A stretch of DNA of 64,000 nt from Agrocybe praecox (GCA_964017145.1 OZ024840.1:1612001-1676000), one strand, 5' to 3'; positions 11,346 through 24,800 are shown, numbered from the stretch's first letter. The notes: generated from the letters alone by a model not told the origin. Numbers and translations: made by a program.

Positions 11346-12060
11346 ATTAGAACGTGCATGACTGGCTCATACCATGCCATGCCGCGTCACGATATGTATA
11401 CGACTCTGGAAGACGACCTCATTTCCATACCGACTCGACTCGACTCGACGACGCCATTGTTACGAAAACGACCCACGCACTTTGTTTGTTCCTGGTCCAA
11501 CTTTTTCTTTCTTTGTTCGACCCTCATTATTTGCACGAAAATCAATCAACGCCACGGTTTCCTTCTCAGTCATCTCGGACAATTTTTTTCACCGTTCTTT
11601 TCTCTTTCTTTTGTCGCATACCTTATTCCTTTTTGCACCATATTTTTGTTTGGTTTTTTAGCTTTGCATTTCTTTTACGCAGCATCAGCATCTATCATCT
11701 ATCCCAACATCGACATCATCCCTGTAGCACAAAATCCCTTTTCCCTCGAGAAAGCAAACCTGTCATCCACACTCCAAGCATCGCATACCATTATCATCAT
11801 CATCATCAGATATCGCACCATTTATCTTGACGACCAACGGGCATTATATTATACGGGTTTCCCTATATTTTATCACCTTTTTATTGCTTTTGCGATCCAT
11901 ACATACGTAGGATCCTATAATATCTATCTGTCTGTCGATACATGGTCATTTTTTCCCACTCTTTCCATTGTTGCGATTCAATGTCTCCTTATCGTTACGA
12001 ACAGTTAGTCGTTCTTTCTTTGCCTTGGATTTTTCTTTTTCTTATTCGTTACGTCTCCTA
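11346..12060 (+). other. pyrimidine-rich 3' flank of BTG gene
   Basis: About 700 bases with marked T/C bias on the plus strand directly after the BTG/Tob stop, including repeated TTTC and CATCATCATC runs near 11790. The bias makes two long frames open (for example 11358-12008, 216 codons rich in Phe, Ile, Leu and Ser), but they have no recognisable domain and start inside the presumed 3' untranslated region. It most likely is a long 3' UTR or downstream flank. Confidence 0.5.
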
Positions 12061-14285
12061 ACCCTCGTCCGTTTTACGATCCACGATCCACTTGCATCCC
12101 ATTATACCCTGTTGTGATATGTACATAGTTGTAAACCACACATTCTGTGCCTCTGGGAAGGCTGGGTGTTGTAGTAATATCGAAACAGAGCCACTCTCGT
12201 TTGTGTTTTCATCTATAACTATGTTCCGAAATGAGAAAGAAACCGGATCTTCAAGTCGGGTCAATGTCTGCGATGCCCTGTTGGGAACAATATTGTTCGA
12301 ATCGCCCATTTTGATTTTATCCCGTATCTGTTCTTCGGCGGCGCTATAGGTAAACTAAACAATACCGAAGCTGGAACATTTGCTGCCTTACCCGACAGAT
12401 TCTGCATGACACATGTATGACAAAATGTTTCCAATATCTTTACAATGAAACAGTAACGGGACCTTAGAAGTGTAGATCACCGTCGTCGAGCTGCTAAAAT
12501 GTTAATAATGATCAACGATCAACCGACCTGTGACTACCGTTCGGTCGCATCTCGACACCACATTTTCCCATGAATCCTACTGGCGTGGAGTAATAGTAGA
12601 AGCGTCTGAGGGAAGGTCTCCAAGCCAAAGTTGTCTTTATTTTATCTCTTGGGAGCTGCATGTTACTCTACTTATACCTGACCTCGCACGAGGTCGATGC
12701 TCTTTTCTTGTAAACACGTCCTCGGGCAACCTTACCCAACTAGGAAAGAGCATCTCCTAAATTGGAATCCGGGAGACATCAGCGCGATTTCCTCTTTACA
12801 TGACTGCTTCATAGTTGAAACGTTGATTATCGAAGGGGTCTTGTACATCTCGCCCAAATTTTACTTTCAAAGGGCACGAAGGTCAACGAATAGGTAGGGT
12901 TTACTGCAAACAGTTTCAGCCATATCATGCATATGCTATACCGCAACACTTTGATAGTACTGGTAATAGTGATGTACAGTAGAGTATGAAGAAGATTGAT
13001 AGATGCAGGTGAAGGCGAGTTACAAGAGTCCCTTCTTTTTTTTAGTCATAAGCCACGTAAGGTACGTAGAAACCCTACATCGAGGTACGCGTTCGGACGG
13101 GGGAAGTTGGCCGAGCGAGAACCCCACTGCTCGAAGGCTTGGATTCTCAACAGCGCATCAGTCTCGATTTCATTGGAATGTAGTTAATTGTACAATCAGG
13201 GGGAGTTTGACTTACCTTTCAGGTGCGGGACCTTCTCAGTAGTTAATAATACTAGGATCCCGGACATTTTAGACGATCGATGACGAACTGAGGTAAATGT
13301 CAAAGAAAGAAAGGATATAGATAGAGTCATCGGAGCGGCGCTTCAAGTTTGAGTTTGAGTGCCAGTCCCCGACTCCCTCCTGGAAACTTATTTCCTTTCT
13401 TGCAATTATGTTCTCTGCCCTCGAAAATCATCGGCTGAACAACTTATAATTTATTTTCTCATACGCTTGTAAACTCGTATTTTATTCCTTTCATCATCTC
13501 ATTGCAGTCATTTTGGAATCAGCGAAGCATATTTAACTCCTAAGTACCCATTGGCGATTTGTTCTCGTTTTCTGACGACGTACTGAATGTAGTGTCAGGA
13601 GAGCACCACGTTTCGTCATTGGGGTCTCACTTTTATGGGGCATGAACTTTCCAGTAGAAAAATATCCACTCGCTAGCCAAGCTAGCAATCACTGGGCAAA
13701 TTTGACACCACGCGGTAGCATTTGATCACCAAAAATTTGCGCTTGCTGGTTCAAGGATGGATGGTTGAGGTCACAAAAGCTAAGTAAAACCGGTGTTATC
13801 CATGGCCGGGTTGGGTGACCGAATTCCACATTTATGGAATGTATCGAACCTTAAGTGGAGCTTCAAAGCTTCAATTTCTATATCAGTCTTAAATTTAATA
13901 TGGATATAAACCTAAAGAAGACAACTGCAAGCAAAATGTAGAGAGGACTCTCGGATTTATCCTGAAAAAGATAATCTGAGAGGAGCGCCTGTGGGTCCAT
14001 GACATTGAGGAGGTGGCGTGATGGGGGGAGAAGAGCCTCGACCTTTCACACGGTGTCGGCATGTGGATCAGACTCTGGCGCTAGCCGCGACGTCATTGGA
14101 TTTCGATTCCTCCTTTACAATTACGTGACGGTTTGTTGGAGCCCAAGGAGACTTTCTTTTACTGAAAGAGAGCTATATAAGACAGTCATCTTGATTTTCT
14201 TTCCTAGTCACAGAATTCACGACCTAGCCGGCTTCATTTTCTACTCATACTCATTTCTCTTTTCTTCCTCGGTTTGATATTCGTT
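12061..14285. other. gene-poor stretch
   Basis: No supportable gene over about 2.2 kb. I examined a GTTGGCCGAGCG segment near 13105 that resembles a tRNA D-arm and rejected it. The right end contains the promoter of the small gene at 14286, with a TATA box at 14174-14180. Confidence 0.5.
14174..14180 (+). promoter_or_regulatory. TATA box of small gene
   Basis: TATATAA lies about 105 bases before the ATG at 14286, a normal distance for this window, followed by a CT-rich leader (TCATTTCTCTTTTCTTCCTC). Confidence 0.5.
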
Positions 14286-14534
14286 ATGCAGTCGTCTCTC
14301 GAGGAAAAAAGGCTTCAATATTCTAGAGAACTTGCGGCATACACACTACGCCAGTGGAACGCCGTACGACAGGAGAGTCTAACGCAGAGGAAGGAGAAAC
14401 ACCGAACAACACCACCTTCCAATCGACACGAAGAGCAGGAGAATGACCGCGAAGACGACGGTCAGAAAACACCGAGAAGCAAGCAGAAGTCCAGTGGTCG
14501 AAACAAAGGCAATTCGTCCCTCATCCAGCTTTGA
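14286..14534 (+). CDS. small charged protein, unknown function
   Basis: An 82-residue single-exon frame starting MQSSLEEKRLQYSREL and continuing AAYTLRQWNAVRQES, then a very hydrophilic tail rich in Arg, Lys, Glu and Asn (QENDREDDGQKTPRSKQ) ending SSLIQL. The first 35 residues look like an amphipathic helix with regular Leu/Tyr/Trp positions; the tail is probably disordered. No family recognised. Support for a real gene is a good TATA box at 14174, a CT-rich leader, codon use like the neighbours, and a helix-then-charged-tail organisation typical of small conserved fungal proteins. It could bind nucleic acid or a protein partner, but nothing in the sequence proves this. Confidence 0.6.
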   Translation: MQSSLEEKRLQYSRELAAYTLRQWNAVRQESLTQRKEKHRTTPPSNRHEEQENDREDDGQKTPRSKQKSSGRNKGNSSLIQL

Positions 14535-15481
14535 GTTTTATTGAAGAAACATCTCGGTTCATGTGCTGCAGACCTTTACGTCAAAGATTTCGCTTCTCAT
14601 AGATCTCCTTCAACTACATCATGAATTGTTTAAAACCCATATTTCGTACGTTGGAGTCAATCATTTCTGTAATGGCAATGCGCTGATCATAACCTGTGTT
14701 TTGCTTAGCTTTCTTCTATCACCGGATTGGCCGTAACAAATTTCCACGCGCACCTCAACATCCTTCTATTGAAACAAACATTGCTTAATAACTTGTAAAT
14801 TGTAAATTAATCTGATGACTGGCATCTTTGCCCATTTGAATTTCCAGTCCCTGTAAAACGCTTACCATCAAACATATTTTGGGACATTTTGGTAGTTTTT
14901 CGTTGCGCCGAACCCAGAGCTATTATAATCCATATTACAATAGGCTTTGTATCCTTGTTGCATATGATAGATTTCCCTCAGAAAGTTCGAGCAGGATTGT
15001 AAGTAGGACCCACACAGCAGATGGACCATGGGAGAACCATCGGGGATAAGATAGCCAATCTATTGTCCGCAAAGACAGATATAGGGAACATGAGAATCAC
15101 AAGGTTATGACTGTTTTTTTCTGATGAAGAAGCTAAGAAGCGAGAGGTAGAAAATTCCTAGTTTACCAGAGATGCAGATGGCATAAAAGAACAAAAACCC
15201 TTTCGAAGGATAAACGCGTCTTTAGATTGAGCAGCAGAAGAGAGAAAAGGACAAATCTTGGCCGAGGGTAATTACGGGAGTGGTGTCACGTGATGCATTA
15301 ATTATTCGCGTACATAGACGCTTGGCGGAAATGGGAATGCCGATTCGGTGAACCCCAAGAAATCCGAAATCGTTTTTACACAGACATTCGCTCGCTCACC
15401 TTCCTTTCTTCCCTCCAGTCCCTCTCCCCCTTCCATCGTCTCTTCTCTGCTTGAACCCCGTATCTAAGCTACACTTTTACT
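14535..15481. other. intergenic, BIO2 upstream
   Basis: No gene seen. The right part is the BIO2 promoter: a CACGTG E-box-type site lies near 15287-15292, and a C/T-rich leader (CTTTCTTCCCTCCAGTCCCT) precedes the ATG at 15482. Confidence 0.5.
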
Positions 15482-17075
15482 ATGTTGAGGTCTTTATCTA
15501 CCAAGAGAAGCATCGCGCTTTCTAGGGCTCTTGCTACCCATGCCGCTCCCCCAACCCGGAATTCAAACCCGATTACTCGACATGACTGGAAGAAAGAGGA
15601 GATCCAGAAGATTTACGATACCCCACTTCTTGACCTTGTTTTCCAGTCAGCGGCCGTGCACAGGCAGCACCACGATCCTAGCAAAATTCAGCTTTGCACA
15701 CTGATGAACATCAAGAGTTCGTTTACTTCCGCTTTATCTCCTGAAATTTATCTAATCCACCGTCGATATAGCTGGAGGATGCTCTGAAGATTGTGTGTAA
15801 AGATCTTGATAGAAAAGGCTTTTGATGTTGACCAAAAATATAGGTTCTTACTGTTCGCAATCGTCCAGATATTCAACTCCGACGAAAGCATCGCGTCTCG
15901 TAGACATTGAACCTGTGCTTGAAGCTGCTCGTAAAGCTAAAGAAAATGGAAGCACTCGTTTCTGCATGGGTGCTGCATGGAGAGACCTAGCAGGAAGGAA
16001 ACGCGGATTCGAGAGAATTCTTGATATGGTCCGCGAAGTGCGAGGAATGGGTATGGAAGTGTGCACCACCCTCGGCATGCTGTCGCCTGAACAGGCACGA
16101 CAACTCAAGGAAGCGTATGTCGATTTCTCTCTATTGACCTGAACAGTCGATTTACTTGATTCAGAGGTTTGACAGCGTATAACCATAATCTCGACACTTC
16201 TCGCGAATTTTACCCAAAGGTATTTTGTTTGAAAATTTCATCCCCCCGAATTTTGACCTGAACTTCCTGAAAGGTCATCACAACTCGTTCTTTCGATGAC
16301 CGACTGGATACCATCACAGCGGTGCGTGAGGCTGGTATTAGCGTCTGCTCTGGGGGAATTTTGGGATTGGGAGAATCCGATGAGGACCGAGTGGGCCTTA
16401 TTTACGAAGTTTCCAAGTAAGATTTTTGGGCTACATCTCCGAATCCCGTACTGATAGTATACGATCTAGTATGCCTGAACACCCCGAATCCTTCCCCGTC
16501 AATGCTCTTGTCCCTATACCCGGAACGCCTCTAGAAGGAAACGATGTAATTGATATTTCACATCTTGGTCCCTCAACCTCTTTTGACCAAACTCGACTTC
16601 GATAGCGTGTATCTGTTCACATCCTAATTCGCACCATTGCAACTGCACGTATTGCGATGCCCGCCACTATCATCCGACTTGCTGCTGGAAGGACTACACT
16701 CTCGGAAGCGGAGCAGGCCATGTGCTTTATGGCTGGAGCCAATGCTGTTTTCACTGGTGAACAGATGTTGACTACGCCTTGTAAGTGGACTTGTTGTTAG
16801 CTGAACTTTGAAGTATGCTCATTTATCTGCGACCCCAAAAGGCTCGCCATGGGACGAGGTAAGCTTTTTACGTGGATTTTCATCAAATGGGCTTCATTCT
16901 CAAGGGTGGCTCGCCTTTTACTTAGGATAAAGCTATGATGGGACGATGGGGTCTTGAGGGAATGGGGAGCTTCGAGCAAATTAACGTTGCAAAGAAGGAA
17001 GCGGCGCGTCTTGAACAGGCTGCGAGTTCGTCTTCATCGCCGTCAGCCGAGTCTGCCTCTTCAACAGCCTTGTGA
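15482..17075 (+). CDS. BIO2: biotin synthase
   Basis: Radical-SAM enzyme that inserts sulfur into dethiobiotin, the last step of biotin synthesis, in mitochondria. The N-terminus [18 protein letters not shown] is a basic mitochondrial presequence. The radical SAM cluster reads [16 protein letters not shown] (C-x3-C-x2-C); the middle Cys codon is split T|GT by an intron whose donor lies near 15790. Other family blocks: [98 protein letters not shown] and [13 protein letters not shown]. It ends in a Ser-rich tail. At least six introns. All cluster cysteines and the usual domain are present, so the enzyme should be active. The presence of BIO2 suggests the fungus can finish biotin synthesis from dethiobiotin. 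Confidence 0.95.
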
Positions 17076-17452
17076 GACCTTCCATAATGAATATTTTCGG
17101 CATGGTGAGTTGTGCAGTTTGCAGTTCGTTCATTGAGGCGTGAGTAGATCTGATTAGTTTATTAAGCCTGATTTTCTTGAATATAGACTTAAATAAAATT
17201 GTATATGATTTGTAACATGCATTGAGTAAATACCATATTTTCCCGTGAACTGCCGTGGGCATAAGTAGTATCTTTGATCCCAGCCTTGACGGAAAAGATA
17301 GCTGAGAAAGATAACACATGCATCATCTGGAGAGTTCCTCCGTGTCCTCCGTGTGTCAATAAACGAAGTGACGGCAAATGCCGACAATGATTCAGAGAAT
17401 AGACACATTTAGGACACAGGAAATTTCCATCTTGTTCAACACCTTCGTCTAA
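17076..17452. other. intergenic, BIO2 to RXT2
   Basis: Holds the BIO2 3' flank and the upstream region of the Rxt2-like gene. No gene or clear regulatory element seen. Confidence 0.45.
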
Positions 17453-18573
17453 ATGTCTTCATATCCAGAGGCTATCCATGAAGCCCATCCTGGCTCCCGC
17501 CCGTCAACCAGTGCTCACATTCCAACGCATATCAATGGCCACAAACGACGTACGACGCTGGAATTCACAAAGTAGGTGCTTCTTTATTAGATCCTTGTCT
17601 GTTGCTGAAGGCCCAGGGCAGTGGCGATCTGTTACCTATAAGTGACCGCAATTCTTGGTATTACCCTTCTCTTGGGCATGACTCGGACGAAGAAGAGCTC
17701 GGTGTCGGACTCCCGGAAGGAAACTGGGGACATAAGAACTCAAAAGGCGCTCGCTGGGTTCGCAGAGGAAAGATTACACCTTGGGGTCCTGAAATGGAGG
17801 ACTGGGAAGTAAGTACACATTCTTGTATTCTTTTTGAGAGCTGAAAGCTGAACGCTGTACAGGCAGAAGAACGAGCTCGCAAACGGATAAAGCTATTATT
17901 GCCACAAGAACGCCGCTCCCCTTCACCTCCCACTCTCCCTCATCTTGCAAGGACACCTTCACCGCCCCTTGTCTCACCATACCCCGCTCCAAGCTCACAT
18001 CATTTGAATTACACTTCGTTTGTTTTGGACAAATCCATTACACATACATTCCGGTCAAGTCTACTCGATGAATTAGAGAATGCTACCAACGGCTTAATCG
18101 AGGGCGAGACAAACATGAAGAGAGCGTTGGGGAGACTGTGGCAGGTGATGAGCGAGGATCCTGATACATCCGCCGTTGGGGACGCGTCCATGGTTCCAAA
18201 ACGCGAAGACATGGAGGATGACGAGCACGACACCATGGATGATCAGGCACGCAGAGTGGCTCGGGCCCCAGACCTGATCCCACCGACGCACAAGATCTTC
18301 CTCACAGCATATCCACCAGATGCGAGTTTTAATGAAGACTCTTCCCAGTTGATGAGTCCCGCGTCGCAAATGACGACGCTGGAAAAGAACCTGGCTATGC
18401 TACGCGACTTGCAAGACGATGGCAGGGAATACGCAGAACGTCTGGCGGAGATTAGGGATGGCCTTGGTGAAGTAAGGGCTCAGCGAAATGTCATCTGGAA
18501 CCTTGTCCGGGAAAAAGCTGTATTAGAACTGAGGGAAGCTGCTCTGGCCACAGCTGAGGTCGCAGGACCTTGA
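17453..18573 (+). CDS. RXT2: Rxt2-like Rpd3L complex subunit
   Basis: Three exons (17453-17571, 17622-17808, 17863-18573) give about 338 residues. The N-terminal region resembles the Rxt2 N-terminal domain: LEFT, GDLLPISDRNSWYYPSLG, an acidic DSDEEELG, then GNWGHKNSKGARWVRRGK and a basic EERARKRIKLLLPQERR. Rxt2 is a structural subunit of the large Rpd3 histone-deacetylase complex in yeasts. The middle is Pro/Ser-rich and the end is predicted coiled coil (about 18380-18560; LEKNLAMLRDLQDDGREY). The first intron was chosen so the frames join: donor GTAGGT at 17572 and acceptor GGGCAG ending at 17621. Rpd3 itself is encoded at 1198-3585. The family call rests on motif memory, so a related but different nuclear protein is possible. 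Confidence 0.65.
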
Positions 18574-18839
18574 TTTTAGTGTATATTATTGGGACACTTG
18601 TATATCTATTTTTCTTTTCTTTTTTTGCGCGCGAATATCGCAATGAAATAATATTAGCGTTATACGTGCGCAACTAGCTGTGGTGCAGGTCTAAGCCGCC
18701 AAATTGTTTAGCATAGTAAATTGTATGCGTCACTAGTTGATCGGCAAGCCCATTATGATACTCCGACGTCTCATACACAACTAGAACCCCGTAGATTGAC
18801 TCTTTCCATACGACCACAACGTCCACAAGTTGAACACAC

Positions 18840-21800
18840 ATGTTCCCGGACATCTCCTCGCTGCATATCAGCGGCAAGGATGGCAGTACCCATACTGGCC
18901 ATCCCATCGATTCCTCAATTCCAGAAGACGTTTATAACTGTCAAGGCGACCGATACATGGAGAAACTTAAGAACTACGCAAAGTCGCTGCCTTATTCCCT
19001 CGAACCCTACTCAAAGATGGTGGAAGTTCTTGACTTTGTACTATTGCGAATTACGCAGTGCGTTGAGGCTCAAGACTATGATCCTGGATTCATGCAATGG
19101 GATAGCATGTTGACTTAGTATGTGATACATTGCGAATACAAATTTATACATCTCTAAAACCCTCTTCAGTTGGTGCATGCTCAAATACCCTATTCCAAAG
19201 GACAGAAGGATCAAACTCGCCAAGTTATACTTCCATCTGAGCATTACCCCAGGATTGCCCCTGCAAATTCTGGCCACATGCGCTGATGCATTCAAAGTTT
19301 TGACAAGATCGAAGCGAAAGATGTCTGTTGAAGATATGAGGCTTCCCTGGAAACCAATTTATGACATTCTCAAACAGGATCTATTCTTGACCAGACGACA
19401 ATTCGAATATACGTGAGTTGTTCATTGCGTCAAAAGTTCTTGCGTCATTGACTAATTTCTGGCGTTTGATCAGTCAATTATCCTGGTGCATGGGGTATAT
19501 TGCAGACAACTCTCGGAAATTCTTCCATCCTGCCGCAATAGATGAGATGCTTACGACTTTCCTACCTTCAATTGACGGCACGAAGTTAGACGTGAGTGCT
19601 GTATTCTGTGAAATGATGTTTACTAGCGCCCTAACCGCGGCGTTTAGACCATACTCTCATCTCAGTATTATCTAACGACTTTCCTTCCTTTGACCCATCC
19701 ACAATACTATCTTCCTGCGTTATTTCGTTTGTGGGAATCAATAAATTCCTACAAATTCGATGAAAGGATGTTATATTTTATCTCGAGGTTGACAGAGATG
19801 CATGTCAACCCAGAGGTCAGCAATCCGAAGATATTGACAGAAGTTCCAGACGATGAGATATCTGAGGGAGAAGGGCGTCCAAATTGGGCCCGCAAAGATT
19901 ATTTCGACAGATATCAATGGCAAGGGCTATTCAAAGATGTAGGAATTTTCACTGAGTATGAGTGGAATTTTTTGATGTGCAAATGCCTTGCCTCCATGGG
20001 TACGATCATTAGACGTCACGAACTTTGGCAAAAGCCGACTGACTACCAAAAACAGAGATTCCACTAGCTGATGGGGGTTCATTGACCACAGGCCCATCAG
20101 CAGACGTTCAAGTAGGTTTTGAGATCGGACGTCTTCCTAAACCACAATGGCGCATTCGTAAGTCCCATTACCGTCAGTTTAACCGTTGGACAATTGCTGA
20201 ACGATTCTAGCTTCTCTTGCAAGAATCATTGTGTATTCGATGGGTCAAGACGGACCGCCTGTCCCTCCTTCCAATGCTCCTACGCCAATGTTCTCTCCGC
20301 TTCCTTCTGGCGTCACTACTCCTCAGCCTTCGTCAACGAACACTGCTGGGGACTATCTGTCAGCTCCTCTAGCAAAGAAGCCATTTCATCAATTACAACA
20401 CAAGACCTACCTAGCAGGTTCAAAAGCTCTTGATTCACTGGCTAGAATGATTGCTTCCACTGAAAGTTTCTTCCATCCCTCTAATTCTGGCTCCTGGACA
20501 GCAGATGTAAGTACTTGATCGAACCAACGTATATTTTGGATAAAAATTTACCCATTTTTATCGCAGCTTAGCGCATTTATCAAATATATAGTGTATGATT
20601 TCAACAAGAGTATAGTTTACCCCTCTTAGGGCAATTGGCACCATCTCATCACTTGTTTTTTTTTTCAGGATGGCATGAAGAACAGCAACTAGATTGCAAG
20701 ACGCCGAAGGTGCGATTCTCCGCGTTTTATACTAGTCGTGGGCCTTATGGCCAATATTTACAGAATCGACGTCTGACAAAACTTATGAAACGAGAGTTAG
20801 TGAAGTCATTACGAACAGTCGTCCTATTGGCCATGTTCTCGCAAGATTCGACTACTGTATCGAATATACAAAGCTGTCTAAAATCCATGAGCGTAATGGA
20901 ACCAGATCTAATACTACCTCCCATTCTGGAGAGAGCCATCCCATCTTTAGAAGCATTAGTTGAGGTTCGTCAACGAATTAACATTGTGTTGCAACGATGA
21001 ATTGATACTAATCGTTGCCGGTTTAGACGCAAAGAACCATGTCTGTCATCAAGGCGCTTGGTGCAGTTGCACCTGCTATAGTGTCCCGCGACGTATACTA
21101 CGAGGGTGCTAAGTATCTTGTACCTATCCTCGAACTCCTCATTCCTGGAATAGACCTTGTAAATTGGTTTTTCTTCCCTTTCATTTTCACGGATTATTGA
21201 TATGTTTCCTTCCACAGAACGATCCGGCAAAAACAGTAAGTCACATGCAAGCAGATACGCATTGAGCCGCAGTCTGAGTATATTCTAACTCAACCGTTTG
21301 CTCAGCTATGCACCACTGCATTCCTTGTCGAAATATCGCAATACATCCAGATTGGAGATTTGACAATGTATAGCGACTCGCGATCTATTCAGCCCGTCGA
21401 CACAGAAATGCAGACTGACAACGTTCAAGGGCCAGTGCCCTCCTTCTCGCTGGATGATTTGGATACAAATTTCACAGAAATAGAACCCAAACTCACAAAG
21501 GAAGAGGTGGACATCCAGATTACTGTACGTTCCAATTGTATCTCTTTCCTGACTACTAGCTTAGGATAGTTCAGGACTCTACGGGTAGCTTCCCAGATTG
21601 GGTCACTAGTTTCATCCGCCGTGTTATCCAATTGCTCGAGAATTTGCCTGAAGAAGGACCCGATGGAAATTCAGGCGGGACCTCTGAAGGTTAGACCCAC
21701 ACACCCCTGGTTTGATTAGTGAACTACAGCAGACTCACTGTGAACTCTATTTTAGCACAAGTTGTTGATGCTGTCACTGGAGCATGCAGTCAGATCTGTG

Positions 21801-24800
21801 TTCACCTTTCGGAGCCTCTATACGATCTTGTGCTGAACATGGTCTTCGACTATGCAAGCACGAACGTTCGGAGCAACGCTGTCCGAGCCATCCATCAACT
21901 AGTGGAATGTGTGGCAAATGCTGATCCCGTGAAGACTTTGGCCAGATTCTTCCCATTCTGCGCGAGGAACATCCGCACAGAGCTGGAAAATGGCGCCAGT
22001 TCGATGCGAACAACGTCGTCTTCAACACCTCTTCCTTCTGATGCTACTTTACACTGGAGTATGTTTGTCTCTTCTACAATTCTTTTCTTACTGATCCGAT
22101 TTTATGACCAGATTTGGCCATTTTAAGAGGAACAGTTTATAAGTGAGATCAATGATAGCATGTCTTCCACAAGTTTAGTTCTCATTGCATATACCCATGA
22201 TCATACAGTGACGGAACGGCGGTGAGTGTTGCATTGGAAATGACTCAAAACTTTTCAATTTTTAAATCTTCATTCAGGTTCTTAAATACGGCGACGAACT
22301 TCTATCCCTTATCCACCTTCTACATAACAAAGCCCTCTCAAGGAGGGGATATTCATGGACCGGAAAGCTCCTTTCGAGTCTTTTGCTCACTCTAACTCAC
22401 ACCTATCCTCTGGAGAATCGGTTCGTCAACCCTGACGAATGGGAGAGTGAAGGTATGCATGAGTATCTCAGAAACAAGATTTCTCATTCAATGTTTTCGG
22501 CTATGAAGAATTCAAACAGAATCATCATAAGCATTGGGGAAAGGTTTTCTCCCCGGATGAAGTGACGGTGAGTGCCATCGTGGATGTCACTATCTGTGCT
22601 CAGACGCTTTTTGCTTCCAGATTTCTTGGCATACACCAAATGAAGAAGAAATTCGTTTCGCTCTCAGGATATTCAAGGAATTAGTTGAACCGACTCTGGA
22701 AAGCTTGGAAAAGCTGTTACAACCTGGTAAGAATGCGAGCAAGAGTCATTGTAGCGGTATTTTCTCACTAGCCTCATCAGGTATCGTACGAGATGCCATT
22801 TGGCGCAGTGATTTCTGCAGGTGCGTAATAGGTTGGCAGCACAACAGTGAACCCATTACTTATGCTTCCATAGGCACTTAACACTGGTTAGAAACGCTTT
22901 CTCAGGAACCCCCACACTGTTGAAAGAATACATGTCCCAACAAGACATCTACGATTCAACGCTCACCAGCGATATCATGTCAGTGCCTATAACTATCAAC
23001 CTAACTCCAGATACATAACTTCCAATTTATTTGACAGAGATGAGATTCCTGAAATGATTGCGTCTGTTCCTCCTGTTAACTCTGGATTTGCTATGACCGA
23101 CCCATCGGATCCCGAGTACCAATACTTACTGCGGGTTAAACGGAGGTTCGGAAATTTCCTGCATGATGCCTCTGTTGTTTTGCGAGAACAAGGTGAAGAG
23201 AACACAGTGGACGCCGTGCAAGTACTAGTAAGCAAACCTTCTTTTTTTGCATTCAATACGCAGAATGCTGACATCTTGTAGGTCAGGTCTATTCGAACAT
23301 ACATGACAGAATACGGAGATAGTAAAGACAGGTATGTTCTGCTATTGGCCATGTACTTCTTGCTGCTATAGCCATTTTGCAGTTACTTTGTCAATAATGA
23401 ACAGTATTCTTCGGAAAAGAATGTCGCGCGTTTGTATGCAGGCCAAAAGGTTTGGCCTCGCGCGGTCTACGTTCGGCGTGCCCGGTTCGTGCTGTAATGC
23501 TCATCAAAGCCTCTGGTTAATCGTAAAACAGGTACTATAATGCTGCACGTCTCCACTGGAACTCCATCGAACGAAAGAGAAGCCCAATAGAAGATAAATT
23601 GATCGACGATCTAGTCGAATGGTCTATCTGGCATTACCCCATTATTCGCCAGTATGTTTAACCCTTTTCTACAAATTTGACGTTTATACGAACGTCTTTC
23701 TTTTTGCAGATCGAGTCAATCGCAACTTGAGGCACTATGCGGTGTATGCAACCTGTAATTTCAATGTATCCCTCTTTGCAATCTGACCTTTATATAGATA
23801 TATGATGGGGTGCGACGTCGTGCACTACCGATTTTACTCGATGCTTTGAAACCTGGTACAGATGATGATCGCATGAAAGGCGCCTTGTGGACAATAAATT
23901 CACCATCCTTTGGTAAATATGCCATTTCTGGTGAGTTGTGCAGTTTGTTTGTTTTTCTGAAATTCTGACACTCGCAAAGAGGCTACATTGGCGAATGATT
24001 TCATATCACGCATGTTTGCCTGCCAACATCACGAAAAGGTGACTTCACACATGGGTACCTTTGAGTAACAATTTACTTACTCAGCGCAGCCCTCAATTCA
24101 AGATTCCGTGTCTACAGTCTTTGAAAGTTGTAAGTGTATACGTCCTGTGAAGCTCTTGTCGAAAATAACACGAAATAGGTCTGGGCAGTTTCGCTGAACC
24201 CAATTTCCTTGTGTACACAATACCGAAACCTGCGGTCGACAAAGCTAATTCCGAACTGAAGAAATTATTGAAAATCAGTCCGAAGGACGACGCTTTAACT
24301 CGTCGCGCATTGGAGAAACGTATTTATCGCATTGAGGTTGCAAATAAGGTAGTTGAGGAGGAGGTATGTTGTTCATTATGGTGTTGCGTTACTGTGCTGA
24401 TTGTGGAGTAGAATCGAGAAATCCTTCAAATAGCGACTTCGTCACGCACGCACTGGAGGTATGCTATCTATGCGATCAGATGTTTACGGACGTTAGTCCG
24501 CCGTGATTCCCCTCTCAGTAGGGAACAAATATCTTATTTCTTGGATAAAGTTCATGATGATAATCCGACAATAGTGCGTTAATTTTTGTTTCTTTTTGTT
24601 GTTGAATGTTTAAAATTAACAATGCATCACCAGCGCTATGTATGTCAAATTCAGTTCCCCATTTGCCAATGTTTCGTTAAGATTGTTTGCAGTATGCGCA
24701 AAGAGCTGTCATGAAAAGCCTTCAGAACATCAAGTTGCGTACATTCTGCCCGGACCCCGTTGACCTACTCTTGGCACGAAACCATAATCCTCTGAAAAAG

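Noticed and set aside
11358..12008. 216-codon plus-strand open frame after the BTG/Tob gene
   Set aside because: Caused by strong T/C bias; a second frame in the same stretch is also open, there is no domain, and it lies in the presumed 3' untranslated region. Kept only as a low-confidence question in the findings.
13095..13195. GTTGGCCGAGCG segment resembling the D-arm of a serine or leucine tRNA
   Set aside because: No matching T-arm (GGTTCGAATCC type), acceptor stem or anticodon arm could be folded around it.
17602..17660. Upstream extension of RXT2 exon 2 (MLKAQGSG)
   Set aside because: Frames do not join exon 1 there; acceptor at 17621 joins EFT to GDLLP in frame with a normal 50-base intron.
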